Assembly: GCF_011758805.1 (NCBI RefSeq)
Contig: NZ_JAANOW010000003.1
Location: 1-64,000, forward strand
Source: Mycolicibacterium fluoranthenivorans
GTDB taxonomy: Bacteria > Actinomycetota > Actinomycetes > Mycobacteriales > Mycobacteriaceae
DNA length: 64,000 nucleotides
Direction: 5' to 3'
The translations under genes and the position numbers were made by a program. The notes beneath the pieces are model-generated. The model saw only the letters and a program-made list of their open reading frames with translations. It did no database searches and was not told the DNA's origin. Numbering within the stretch: the first letter of the stretch is position 1; each line of letters starts with the position of its first letter. Below, piece after piece: positions 1 to 8,255 of this stretch.

Positions 1-1
1 G

Positions 2-1275
2 GCCCCGTGCCATCCTGCGCGAATTCGGCTGCGCAGCTACCAAAGCGATGCGGTTGCCGCGCTAGTCGATGACCTGGACACCGAAGGCCGGGCGTTGTTG
101 GTTCTCGCGACTGGTCTGGGTAAGACCGTGGTGGGGGCGAGGTGATTGCGCACCACCTGTCTCTCGATTCAGAGGCCGATATCCTCGTGGTCGCACACAC
201 GAAGGATCTTGTGGCGCAACTTGAGCGCGCAATGTGGCGTCACCTTCCGAAGACCGTCAAGACGCAGGTGCTGACTGGGGACGAGAAGCCGAAAGACCTT
301 CGGGGCGTGACTTTTGCAACCGTCGCGAGCGCACTCAACGTTGCGCTAGCCGGCTACCGGCCATCGCTTGTAATGATCGACGAAACGCACCATGTCGGAG
401 AAGACGGACAGTATGGGAGATTGCTCGGTGAACTGTCTGAGGTCAGCCAGTTCGGCGTGACTGCCACACCGTGGCGGGGTGACAGCTACGACATTGAGAA
501 TCACTTTGGCGCAGCTTCCTACAAGCTAGGCATCGGTGATGGTATGCGACTGGGTTATCTCGCTCAGGTCGACTACCGGTTGTTCTTGGACAACATTGAT
601 TGGGAAGTCGTCAAAGATGTCTCACACCGTTCGTACTCTATGAAGGAATTGAACACCAGACTCTTCCTTCCGCAGCGTGACGAAGCGATTGTCGATGAGC
701 TAGCGGAGGCCTGGCGTTCTACGCTCGACCCACGCGCGATCGTCTTTTGCCAGACAAAGGAACATGCGGAGCGCATGGCCGAACTTCTTCGTCGGAGCCC
801 GGAATGGAGAAGAGCGCAAGCCGTTCATGATGGTCTAAAGATTCGTGAGCGCCAGCTACGACTTCTTGACTTTCGTTCTGGACGCGTACCGATTCTGACG
901 GCTGTCGACATCCTGAATGAAGGAGTCGATGTGCCAGATGTCAACATCATCTGCTTTGCCCGTGTTACGCATAGCCGCCGGATTTTCGTCCAACAGTTGG
1001 GTCGCGGACTTCGACTCCGTGAGGGCAAACATAAAGTAATCGCACTCGATTTCGTCAGTGACCTTCGACGAGTCGCGGCACTCCTAAACCTTCGTCGCCA
1101 AACTAACGCCGAGGAGATTGAAGTCATTTCTCACGTTCCTCAGCCACACATCACTTTCAGCAACGCCAAAGTGGAGTCACTCTTAGAGCAGTGGATACTA
1201 GACGCAGCTGACTTGGAGACCGCCAATGATGATGTGCGACTGCAGTTTATCGACCCGGACTTGCCAGCCTCATGA
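2..1275 (+). pseudogene. SF2 DEAD/DEAH-type helicase, 5'-partial and frameshifted after Walker A
   Basis: An ATP-dependent superfamily 2 helicase of the type found in restriction and defence operons. The start is off the left edge. Bases 2-142, in frame 2, encode a Q-motif-like stretch (LRSYQSDAV) and Walker A ATGLGKTVVGA, then hit a TGA at 143-145. The rest of the helicase continues in frame 1 from 142: motif II DETH, motif III TAT, motif IV VFCQT, motif V and motif VI QLGRGLR. One missing base around 137-142 explains the break, since restoring it joins GA to EVIAHHL. The gene may be inactive, may be rescued by frameshifting, or the break may be a sequencing error. Its stop overlaps the next start (ATGA). 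Confidence 0.8.
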
Positions 1276-1895
1276 GTAGCGATTCCCGCCGCGTTCCGCG
1301 GGACCAACTCGACTCCGTGGTGAAGGCGCTATACGACGCAGCGCACCGGATTGATTGGGGGTATCTCCCCCCGAGCGCTCGAACCACCCAGTACGACGAA
1401 TGGGTAAAGGACGCCGAAATCGGCGGCGTGCTAACTCAATACATGAGTAGTGAGAACGCGCGCTCTTGGATCAAAGATGGCCCGATGAAGGAGTACGGAC
1501 GCGCGTGCCTTGGTGCCGGCCGATACGCAAAGTTCGGCGGGTCACCTAGCGCCACACCGGAGCAATTAGTGACCCACGCACTCGGCGCCCGTGCATCGGT
1601 GATCACAAACTCCTATGGCGTGAAGCCTTTCCACTGCCTTGCCATCGCTGATGGAGTCACGACTTACGTTTCCTGGGAGTCGCCCAAGAATCTTCGCCAC
1701 CTTGTGTGGGCATCGATCAATTACCTGGCCGACCATCCGCAGGACACCGCCTGCATCATCCTCATGGAGACCATGGAGCGGCCGATCCCCCAAGCCGATA
1801 AGGTACGGCACTCACGCATCGCTGGGCGGTGCGCGATCAAGATCACTTATTACCAAGCCGCGCACCGGAGGCCTTTGGATGGCGAGAAGTTATGA
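1272..1895 (+). CDS. Unknown protein in helicase-Vsr-methyltransferase operon
   Basis: A 207-residue soluble protein I do not recognise. It has no signal peptide, membrane segment or clear catalytic motif. The middle (about residues 95-165) looks like a compact alpha/beta fold with the runs HCLAIADGVTTYVSWESP and TACIILMETMERP. It is translationally coupled at both ends: its start overlaps the helicase stop and its stop overlaps the vsr start, both as ATGA. That placement suggests a dedicated subunit of the same system, for example a specificity, sensor or nuclease component, but this is inference only. Confidence 0.75.
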   Translation: MSSDSRRVPRDQLDSVVKALYDAAHRIDWGYLPPSARTTQYDEWVKDAEIGGVLTQYMSSENARSWIKDGPMKEYGRACLGAGRYAKFGGSPSATPEQLVTHALGARASVITNSYGVKPFHCLAIADGVTTYVSWESPKNLRHLVWASINYLADHPQDTACIILMETMERPIPQADKVRHSRIAGRCAIKITYYQAAHRRPLDGEKL

Positions 1896-2335
1896 CGCGC
1901 GATCCGGCAATGACCTCACGGATTATGGCCGCCGTCAGGAATGCCAATACTCGGCCGGAAATGTTGCTGCGGCGCGAACTTCATAGCCGCGGCCTCCGTT
2001 ACAGACTAACCTCCACTCTCACCGGAAGGCCCGACATCGTTTTCGGACCTGCTCGTGTTGCGTGCTTCGTTGACGGTGACCGTTGGCATGGCAATGGCTG
2101 GAAAGTCCGTGGATTCACTTCGTTCGAAGATGAGTTTGAGCACGCGAATTCCGACTTCTGGAAGGAGAAGATCCGGCGGAACATCGAACGAGACCGCGAA
2201 GTGGATGAGCGTTTAGCGGCGACCGGATGGCGCGTGATCCGTATCTGGGCATCTGACATCGAGAAGGATGTCAGTGGGGCGGCGGATCGCGTTGAAGCTG
2301 TGGTCCGCAGCCAGACGACGGGCGAGGCTGTATGA
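1892..2335 (+). CDS. vsr: Vsr-family very-short-patch DNA endonuclease
   Basis: A 147-residue protein matching the Vsr fold throughout: N-terminal MTSRIMAAVRNANTRPEMLLRR, then GRPDIVF with the catalytic aspartate (about residue 48), WHG, and FWKEKIRRNIERD with WRVIRIW near the end. Vsr nicks next to T:G mismatches that arise from deaminated 5-methylcytosine, and relatives also act as restriction nucleases. The usual zinc-ligand region (CFWHGCP in many homologues) reads DRWHGNG here, so the structural zinc site looks altered. I chose the ATG at 1892 because it overlaps the upstream stop (ATGA) and begins at the conserved N-terminus. It is coupled to the methyltransferase downstream. Confidence 0.88.
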   Translation: MTRDPAMTSRIMAAVRNANTRPEMLLRRELHSRGLRYRLTSTLTGRPDIVFGPARVACFVDGDRWHGNGWKVRGFTSFEDEFEHANSDFWKEKIRRNIERDREVDERLAATGWRVIRIWASDIEKDVSGAADRVEAVVRSQTTGEAV

Positions 2336-3519
2336 CTGGCTCGCTCACGTCCGTCGAACTCTTCGCAGGTGGCGGTGGTATGGCGCTCGGTACACGCCAA
2401 GCTGGGTTTCAACACCTTGCCCTAGTGGAGTGGTTCAAGCCTGCGGCAGCAATATTGCGTCACAACGCCCGACTTCAGCCGGATCTGTGGCGTGAAGAGC
2501 TCGTACATGAAGTGGATGTCAGGCGATGGCTAAAACGGCCGACCATTGAGACTAGCGATGTCGATTTAGTCGCAGGTGGCCCACCGTGCCAACCTTTTTC
2601 ACTCGCAGGCGTTCACGCAGGTGACGAAGACGATCGCAACATGTTTCCAGCAGCGCTCGATGCGGTTCGGAAATTCCAGCCGAAGTTTGTCATTTTCGAG
2701 AACGTTCCGGGCTTGACGCGTCCGTCTTTCGCTCCGTACTTCGCATACATCAAGCGTCAACTCGAAAAGCCGACTGTAGTAGCGAAAGACGGGGAGCTCT
2801 GGACTGACCATGACGGCCGCATTCAAAGGGCACGTCCTCGTTCTCTGCGCTACGTCGTACGTGAGCATCTCCTTGACGCCGCCGACTTCGGATTGCCACA
2901 AGCCCGTCGACGTGTGTTCCTGATCGCGATACGCGATGACTTGCCGGGCGCCGAGACATTTCCGGAGAACATTGACGGCGACCATTCGCGTGATGCACTC
3001 CTCTACGACCAGTGGGTGACCGGCGACTACTGGGCTGATCACAAATTGGCGATGCCTGAGCAGCCTGAAGGTTTGGAGTTTCGACTTGGCCAGTTGAAGG
3101 AACGCGGACGGCCCGACAAAGGCCGCTGGCAGACGATCCGAGATGCGGTCCGCGGACTGCCTGAACCGCTGAATGGTATTGAGGCCATCGGTGTTTCAAA
3201 TCACCGCGGTGTACCAGGAGCTCGAGTCTATCCAAAGCATTCTGGCAGTCCATTCGACTGGCCCGCAAAGACTATCAAAGCCGGCGTTCACGGAGTGAGC
3301 GGAGGCGAAGCGATGATCCGTTTCGACGATGGCCGCGTTCGCTACCTCACTGTACGAGAAGCCGCTCGAATCCAGGGCTTCCCGGATAGTTACGAGTTTC
3401 CCGTACCAAGGTCACGCGGGATGGGAGCCATCGGGAATGCCGTAGCTTCCCCTATCGCGCGCATGCTGGCAGAACGGCTTAGGGCCACGGCCTCGGAGGA
3501 TGCTGCGGGTAGCGCGTAG
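2332..3519 (+). CDS. dcm: C5-cytosine-specific DNA methyltransferase
   Basis: A 395-residue protein with the ordered motifs of m5C methyltransferases: motif I ELFAGGGGM (SAM binding), motif IV GGPPCQPFS with the catalytic cysteine near residue 86, motif VI ENVPG, motif VIII QARRRVFLIA, then REAARIQGFPDSY and AIGNAVASPIA for motifs IX-X. The variable target-recognition region between motifs VIII and IX (about residues 205-330) does not tell me the target. It overlaps vsr by ATGA, so methylation and Vsr activity are produced together. It is the last gene of the operon. The dcm symbol is by family, not orthology. Confidence 0.92.
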   Translation: MTGSLTSVELFAGGGGMALGTRQAGFQHLALVEWFKPAAAILRHNARLQPDLWREELVHEVDVRRWLKRPTIETSDVDLVAGGPPCQPFSLAGVHAGDEDDRNMFPAALDAVRKFQPKFVIFENVPGLTRPSFAPYFAYIKRQLEKPTVVAKDGELWTDHDGRIQRARPRSLRYVVREHLLDAADFGLPQARRRVFLIAIRDDLPGAETFPENIDGDHSRDALLYDQWVTGDYWADHKLAMPEQPEGLEFRLGQLKERGRPDKGRWQTIRDAVRGLPEPLNGIEAIGVSNHRGVPGARVYPKHSGSPFDWPAKTIKAGVHGVSGGEAMIRFDDGRVRYLTVREAARIQGFPDSYEFPVPRSRGMGAIGNAVASPIARMLAERLRATASEDAAGSA

Positions 3520-3654
3520 TTTTCGTTGGGTCACGCAATCTCCGGAAGACGTCTTCGTTGAATCGCCCGTGTAATTCGTTTCACTTCGGCCAATAACGCG
3601 TTCCGATCCGGCAATGCTTAAAGACTCTGAAGGATCCTGCTGCGTGACGCCCCC

Positions 3655-4077
3655 TTACACGAGTTTGACCCCGTCATGGACCCGCGATTGGGGCGCTTCC
3701 TCGAATGCATCCGAGACGCGCACCGCAAACGCCGGTACCATCACTCCTTGAACTTCTTCCTTTGTCATCCAACGGATTTCCCGAGCCTCGTCGGTTGCGT
3801 GGGGCTCACCAGCGGCCGGCCGGCAGCGGTATACCAACGCGACGATTCCGTGGGTCAAGTTCTTGTAGACACCCGTCAGCCGCTCGACGGCAACCTCAAG
3901 GCCGGTCTCTTCCAGCACCTCACGCTGAACACCGGCCTCGAAGGATTCATCCAGTTCGAGGACTCCCCCCGGCGCCTCCCAGTGGCCATTGTCGTCGCGC
4001 TTGATGACGAGGACCCGGCCATCATCGCGGACCACGATGCCGGCGACGCTGACCGAATGTTTCGGTGTGGCTGCCAT
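3655..4077 (-). CDS. NUDIX hydrolase
   Basis: A 140-residue single-domain NUDIX protein. The box fits GX5EX7REUXEEXGU exactly at residues 38-60 (GGVLELDESFEAG then QREVLEETGL). The family hydrolyses nucleoside diphosphates linked to another moiety using divalent metal; the substrate is unknown. It is divergent from the GntR gene and shares that intergenic region. NUDIX genes are a recurring part of the regulatory modules of actinobacterial integrative elements, which fits a role in element control rather than general sanitation. It is convergent with the methyltransferase gene. Confidence 0.88.
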   Translation of the reverse strand: MAATPKHSVSVAGIVVRDDGRVLVIKRDDNGHWEAPGGVLELDESFEAGVQREVLEETGLEVAVERLTGVYKNLTHGIVALVYRCRPAAGEPHATDEAREIRWMTKEEVQGVMVPAFAVRVSDAFEEAPQSRVHDGVKLV

Positions 4078-4105
4078 GCGAGACTCCCTCTCCGTCCTGG
4101 TTCTG

Positions 4106-4147
4106 TAGTGACAGGGGACGTGTCGTTTCCCTAGACTAGTCGCCTAG
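4106..4147 (+). promoter_or_regulatory. Promoter and operator of the GntR gene
   Basis: A GntR-type palindrome CTAGTCGCCTAG lies at 4136-4147, matching two copies upstream of the pra-like/tra operon (4996-5007 and 5013-5024). A candidate -10 TAGACT (4132-4137) with GTGACA about 18 bp upstream overlaps it. The position implies autorepression. The consensus is built by eye from three sites. Confidence 0.6.
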
Positions 4148-4169
4148 ACATGTATGGGGAGGCTCTCAG

Positions 4170-4949
4170 GTGCTGCAACTTGGCCAGATCGACCGAGCGG
4201 ACGATAAGCCGCCATATCGGCAGATCGCCAGCATGTTGCGCGGCGCCATCAGTTCTGGCCAGCTCGAAGCTGGTGGGCGTCTGCCCTCTGAGGCCGAGCT
4301 GATCGAGCATTTCGGGGTCGCGCGGATGACAGTCCGCCAGGCAGTACAAGAACTGCGCGCCGAAGGCCTGGTGATCTCCGAGCACGGTCGGGGCGTGTTC
4401 GTGCGACCCGCTCCCCCAATTCGGCGGCTCGCATCCGATCGCTTCGCGCGGCAACATCGCACCAGCGGCAAAGCAGCATTCACCGTCGAAGCGGAGAAGT
4501 CCGGCTACGCACCTCAGGTCGACAACATCACCGTGACGCGCGAGACACCGGATTCGATTGTCGCCGAACGCCTTCGACTGCCTTCTGCCGAGGAAGTCGT
4601 GGTCCGATCACGGCGCTACCTCGCCGATGGCAAACCAGTCGAAACCGCGACCTCCTACATTCCTGCCGCGTTCGCCAGGGGAACCAAGATCGAACAGACC
4701 GATACCGGGCCGGGCGGCATTTATGCGCGCCTCGAAGAGGCCGGCCACACCCTCGCGAGATTCACTGAAGAGGTCGGCGCCCGAATGCCCACTCCCGAAG
4801 AACGCCGCGCCTTGCAACTTCCGCCAGGGGCGCCTGTTCTCACCGTGGTTCGGACTGCCTATGACACCAACGACGTAGCCGTCGAGGTGTGCGACACAGT
4901 GAAGGTGGCATCTGCCTACCTGCTGGAATACGACTTCTCGGCGCGCTGA
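4170..4949 (+). CDS. GntR/HutC-family transcriptional regulator (KorSA-like)
   Basis: A 259-residue regulator. The N-terminal winged helix-turn-helix is about residues 10-75 (PPYRQIASMLRGAISSGQL, LPSEAELIEHFGVARMTVRQ, VISEHGRGVFV). A C-terminal UTRA effector domain spans about 95-255. The GTG start at 4170 has a strong GGGGAGG ribosome site 7 nt upstream. It sits between a divergent NUDIX gene and the transfer genes. The same CTAG-rich operator occurs before this gene and before the transfer operon, so it probably represses both itself and the element's transfer/excision genes, as KorSA does in pSAM2. Confidence 0.88.
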   Translation: MLQLGQIDRADDKPPYRQIASMLRGAISSGQLEAGGRLPSEAELIEHFGVARMTVRQAVQELRAEGLVISEHGRGVFVRPAPPIRRLASDRFARQHRTSGKAAFTVEAEKSGYAPQVDNITVTRETPDSIVAERLRLPSAEEVVVRSRRYLADGKPVETATSYIPAAFARGTKIEQTDTGPGGIYARLEEAGHTLARFTEEVGARMPTPEERRALQLPPGAPVLTVVRTAYDTNDVAVEVCDTVKVASAYLLEYDFSAR

Positions 4950-4982
4950 AACGTCGCGAAACGACCAAGTGCGTCAGAGCGC

Positions 4983-5024
4983 TTGACTTACTCCTCTAGA
5001 CGACTAGGTTGAGTAGTCATCTAG
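4983..5024 (+). promoter_or_regulatory. Promoter with two GntR operators before the transfer operon
   Basis: The -35 TTGACT (4983-4988) and -10 TAGGTT (5005-5010) are 16 bp apart. CTAGACGACTAG (4996-5007) covers the spacer and -10. A second copy, GTAGTCATCTAG (5013-5024), lies just downstream, 17 bp centre to centre. The layout is that of a repressed promoter. The first is the reverse-complement type of the site before the GntR gene. Confidence 0.6.
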
Positions 5025-5049
5025 TCCAATCCACTCGAAAGGCTCAGCA

Positions 5050-5472
5050 ATGTCCATCCCGAAATGGCTCCAGGTCGGCCACGACCAGGTGTTCGCCCTC
5101 GGCGCGTTCCTCGTATCCGAGGTGACGCCCATGATCGACTTCGACAAGTCCTCCGGCGAGAACCGCGTGCAGGCCAGGGATCGCGATACCGGCTTGCCGA
5201 TGTGGCAGGTCGAAGTGCTCGACGGCGATCCGGCGGCACCAAAGCGCAGCCGAACGGTGACGGTCAAGTTCGCATCACCGACGCAGCCCTCTGCGCCCGC
5301 CAATTCCAGCGGGACACCCTTTACCCCAGTGGTTTTCGACGGTCTCATGGCGCTGCCCTACGTTGAGAAATCGGGTGACTTCTCCCGGATCGCCTGGTCG
5401 TTTCGAGCCTCCGACATGAGGGCACCGGGCAAGCCGTCCACGAGCGCAGCGACAAATCGGGAGTCGGCATGA
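5050..5472 (+). CDS. Pra-like element activator (replication/integration/excision)
   Basis: A 140-residue soluble protein resembling, from memory, the family annotated as plasmid replication, integration and excision activator in streptomycete elements. Recognisable stretches are the HDQVFALGAFLVSEVTPMIDF start, VQARDRDTGLPMWQVEVLD in the middle, and IAWSFRASDMR at the end. It is the first gene after the doubled GntR operator and overlaps the TraB-like gene by ATGA, so it should be derepressed together with transfer. No enzymatic motif is visible. The family assignment rests on pattern memory. Confidence 0.6.
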   Translation: MSIPKWLQVGHDQVFALGAFLVSEVTPMIDFDKSSGENRVQARDRDTGLPMWQVEVLDGDPAAPKRSRTVTVKFASPTQPSAPANSSGTPFTPVVFDGLMALPYVEKSGDFSRIAWSFRASDMRAPGKPSTSAATNRESA

Positions 5473-6791
5473 ATCCCGATCCCTACGCACAGCTCGATCC
5501 CGACACCCCGTTCCGGCTCGACCACGTCGTGAATTTCCTCGCCACTCTCGGCCTGTGGGTGGCGATCATCGTGGGAGTCAGTGCCGCCGTCCTCATCTAC
5601 TGGCGACTGCACTCACCTGAGACGTTCGAAGAACGGTTCGCAACACCGGCCACACTCCTGAGCTGGCGACTGTGGGCGTACATCTCCTGGCGCAGGCTCT
5701 GCAAGCGCTGCGGCTTGTCCGCCTCCGAACAGGTGACGCGTCGCGACAAAGAGGGGCGCCAGGTCACTTCGACCCGCTGGTTTCATCCAAAGCTGTTGGG
5801 AACAGAGGTGTCTCAGACCACCCTGCGGCTCACGGTGCGGGCAAGGATGGGACAAACCGTGGAAGACCTGGAGCGCGCAGTCCCTGCGATCCGTGACGCT
5901 GCTGGCGCACATTCGGCGCGGGCGGTTGTCGTCTCGCCGGGGACGCTGCGCATCGAGCTGATCAAGCGGGAGCAGTTGTCGACGGTACGTCACGCAGCGC
6001 CGCCAATGGCGGTGACAACAACACGGGTGACGCTCGGACGGCGCGAGGACGGTTCCGATTGGATCCTTCCCTTGAGCGGCCGACACATCCTTACCGTGGG
6101 CTGCTCGGGTGCAGGCAAAGGTTCCGTCTTCTGGGGCATCGCCTGCGGGCTTGGTCCTGCCGCCGCCGCCGGAGTAGTTCATCTCATCGGAATCGACCTG
6201 AAGTACGGCATCGAATTATCAATCGGTGCAGGGCTATTCACCAAGATCGCGACCACCGAGGCCGACGCCGTGGCAACCCTTGCTGGGCTGGAGATGCTGA
6301 TGGACAAGCGGGGCAGGGAGATGGCCGGCGGCACACGCGAGCACCGGCCGACCAAGGCCTCACCGCTGGTCGTGCTGCTGATCGACGAGCTGGCCGGGCT
6401 GACTGCCTACATGAGCGACCCAGCCCTGCGTAAGGAAGCCGCCGCCTCGTTGTCACGAATCCTGACCAAGGGTCGTGCGCTGGGCATCGTGGTCGCCGCG
6501 TTCCTGCAGGACCCCCGCAAGGAAATCTTGCCGATGCGAGGCCTGTTCACCCAAACCATCGCGCTTCGACTGCGATCGCGCGAAGAAGTCACGATGGTCC
6601 TCGGTGACGGCATGGCCGAGAAAGCGCCAGCGCACCGAATCAGCCCCGACAGACCCGGCACCGGCTACATCATCGCCGAGGACGGCCATGCGACCAAGGT
6701 CCGATCCGACTACTGGTCTGACGACCAGATCCGCTCCACTGCGCGGCAATACGGAAGGTCAAGGATCGCAGGAGGGCAGCGCAGTGAATAA
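5469..6791 (+). CDS. FtsK/SpoIIIE-type DNA translocase (TraB-like transfer protein)
   Basis: A 440-residue protein with an N-terminal membrane segment (about residues 20-45), a linker, and an FtsK-type ATPase. Walker A GCSGAGKGS is near residues 211-219 and Walker B VVLLIDELAG near 303-310, followed by GRALGIVVAAFLQDPRKE and LRSREEVTMVLG. In actinobacterial elements such a protein alone moves double-stranded DNA between mycelial or cell partners. It overlaps the Pra-like gene (ATGA) and is followed closely by the excisionase. No dedicated replication initiator lies between it and the excisionase, unlike the usual pSAM2 order. Confidence 0.85.
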   Translation: MNPDPYAQLDPDTPFRLDHVVNFLATLGLWVAIIVGVSAAVLIYWRLHSPETFEERFATPATLLSWRLWAYISWRRLCKRCGLSASEQVTRRDKEGRQVTSTRWFHPKLLGTEVSQTTLRLTVRARMGQTVEDLERAVPAIRDAAGAHSARAVVVSPGTLRIELIKREQLSTVRHAAPPMAVTTTRVTLGRREDGSDWILPLSGRHILTVGCSGAGKGSVFWGIACGLGPAAAAGVVHLIGIDLKYGIELSIGAGLFTKIATTEADAVATLAGLEMLMDKRGREMAGGTREHRPTKASPLVVLLIDELAGLTAYMSDPALRKEAAASLSRILTKGRALGIVVAAFLQDPRKEILPMRGLFTQTIALRLRSREEVTMVLGDGMAEKAPAHRISPDRPGTGYIIAEDGHATKVRSDYWSDDQIRSTARQYGRSRIAGGQRSE

Positions 6792-6826
6792 CGGGTTCGA
6801 TGCAATCCGAGCAGCGAGGTGACGCA

Positions 6827-7063
6827 ATGGTGATTCACGGTCTCCGAGAAGCGCTTGTGTCCACCGGTAGCTTTCCTGAGCTGCTGACCGCGGATCAGGT
6901 GTCGGCGCTCCTCGGCGTCTCCGCCGCGACGCTCAACCGCTGGGCCGCACTCCGCGAAACCACGGGCGAGCAGATCGGGCCGCCCTGCTACACCCTCTCG
7001 GAGCGGGTGCGCCGCTGGGATGCGGCCGAAGTCCGGTCCTGGCTCAAACAGGTGCGTCGGTAA
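6827..7063 (+). CDS. Excisionase-like helix-turn-helix protein
   Basis: A 78-residue small DNA-binding protein of the MerR/excisionase type: LLTADQVSALLGVSAATLNRWAALRE forms the helix-turn-helix, and RRWDAAEVRSWL the wing and terminal helix. I chose ATG 6827 over 6800 because a GAGG site sits about 8 nt upstream. Its stop overlaps the integrase start (TAATG), so the two are co-translated, the usual Xis-Int arrangement. Its function in biasing the integrase toward excision is inferred from position. Confidence 0.78.
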   Translation: MVIHGLREALVSTGSFPELLTADQVSALLGVSAATLNRWAALRETTGEQIGPPCYTLSERVRRWDAAEVRSWLKQVRR

Positions 7064-8217
7064 TGGCCGGCAACACTCCGCGCGGCATCCGCAAACGGAT
7101 GAACGCCGCCGGCGAGCCCCGCTACCAAGTCCGCTACCTGATCCGTGACCCCGACGCCCCATCCGGCTGGGTGGAAACATCGGCGACCTTCCCAACCCTG
7201 CGGGAGGCAAAGGCCTTCAAGTCCGAACGGGACAACGAAGCCGCGCTCGGCGCCCGACGGTTCGACCCCCGCCTTGGTCGGACGCCGCTCAGCAGAATCT
7301 GGACGCAGTTCTCCGACTCCAAGAGGCCGGCGGTGTCGCCGAAGACCTGGAGCGGTTACACCCAGCACTGGGAACTGCGCATCAAGCCGCGGTTCGGTCA
7401 CGTGCCCGTCGACGAGATCACCCGCGCCGACGTCCAGGCCTTCGTGGACGGCCTGACAGTCGGGCCGTGGGCGAAGGTATCGACACTGCGCCTGCTCCGG
7501 TCGATTCTCGACGTCGCACACCAGGACGGCCGAATCCACCGCAACCCCGCCCTCGGCGTCTCGGCTGGCCGCATTCCCGAGCGGGAACGTCACCGATACC
7601 TGACCGCTCAAGAGGTCCAGAAGCTCGCTGTCGCGTGCGGGGATCAGGGCGACGTGGTGACGATCCTGGCCTACACCGGCCTGCGCTGGTCCGAACTCGT
7701 CGGCCTCCGGGTCAAGGACATCGACCTCGTGGCTCGTCGGCTCTACGTCCGACGGGCGGCACCCGAAGTTGAAGGCCACATTGTTATCGGGCCGCCCAAG
7801 ACCCGAGCCGGCATTAGAACCGTCCCGCTCCCCCAAGTCGTGGTCGACATCTTCAAGGGGCGTATCACCGGGCGGGAACCAGACGAGCCCGCAGTCACCT
7901 CACCCAATGGCGCGATGATGCGCTCCAACAACTGGCGTCGCCACACCCACTGGAACAAAGCCCTCAAGAAGACCGACCTAGCGCCACTGACCATCCATGA
8001 TCTACGCCACACCTACGCCAGCCTGGCCCGCAAATCCGGCGCCGACCTCAGATATGTCCAGAAGACCATGGGCCACTCCACGCCGACCGTGACCGCGAAC
8101 ATCTACAGCGACCTCTACTCCGACGAGCTGGACCAGGTCGCGACGAACCTCGATCAGCTTCATGCGACCGAGATTCATGCACCCAAGACCGGCCAAGAAC
8201 CGGACGAAGAAGACTGA
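7063..8217 (+). CDS. int: Tyrosine-family site-specific integrase
   Basis: A 384-residue tyrosine recombinase. The N-terminal arm- and core-binding region is followed by a SAM-like core-binding domain (about 90-170) and the catalytic domain. The catalytic set is visible: R208 (TGLRWSEL), H312 and R315 (HDLRH), H338 (GHS) and Y348 (NIYSDL). It is transcribed toward, and ends 41 bp before, the 3' end of tRNA-Phe, which marks that tRNA gene as the integration site. The last 20 residues are acidic and probably disordered. Confidence 0.93.
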   Translation: MAGNTPRGIRKRMNAAGEPRYQVRYLIRDPDAPSGWVETSATFPTLREAKAFKSERDNEAALGARRFDPRLGRTPLSRIWTQFSDSKRPAVSPKTWSGYTQHWELRIKPRFGHVPVDEITRADVQAFVDGLTVGPWAKVSTLRLLRSILDVAHQDGRIHRNPALGVSAGRIPERERHRYLTAQEVQKLAVACGDQGDVVTILAYTGLRWSELVGLRVKDIDLVARRLYVRRAAPEVEGHIVIGPPKTRAGIRTVPLPQVVVDIFKGRITGREPDEPAVTSPNGAMMRSNNWRRHTHWNKALKKTDLAPLTIHDLRHTYASLARKSGADLRYVQKTMGHSTPTVTANIYSDLYSDELDQVATNLDQLHATEIHAPKTGQEPDEED

Positions 8218-8255
8218 CAACCGAGTGCAAGACCCGTGTCGATGCAGGGAAAGAA

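Noticed and set aside
3545-3556. Perfect 12-bp palindrome GAAGACGTCTTC after the methyltransferase gene
   Set aside because: Short, single copy, and between convergent genes with no regulator evidence; could be chance or a weak terminator.
3520-3654. Looked for a second att copy or tRNA fragment that would end the element here
   Set aside because: No match to the tRNA-Phe 3' half was found, so the R-M-like operon was kept inside the element.
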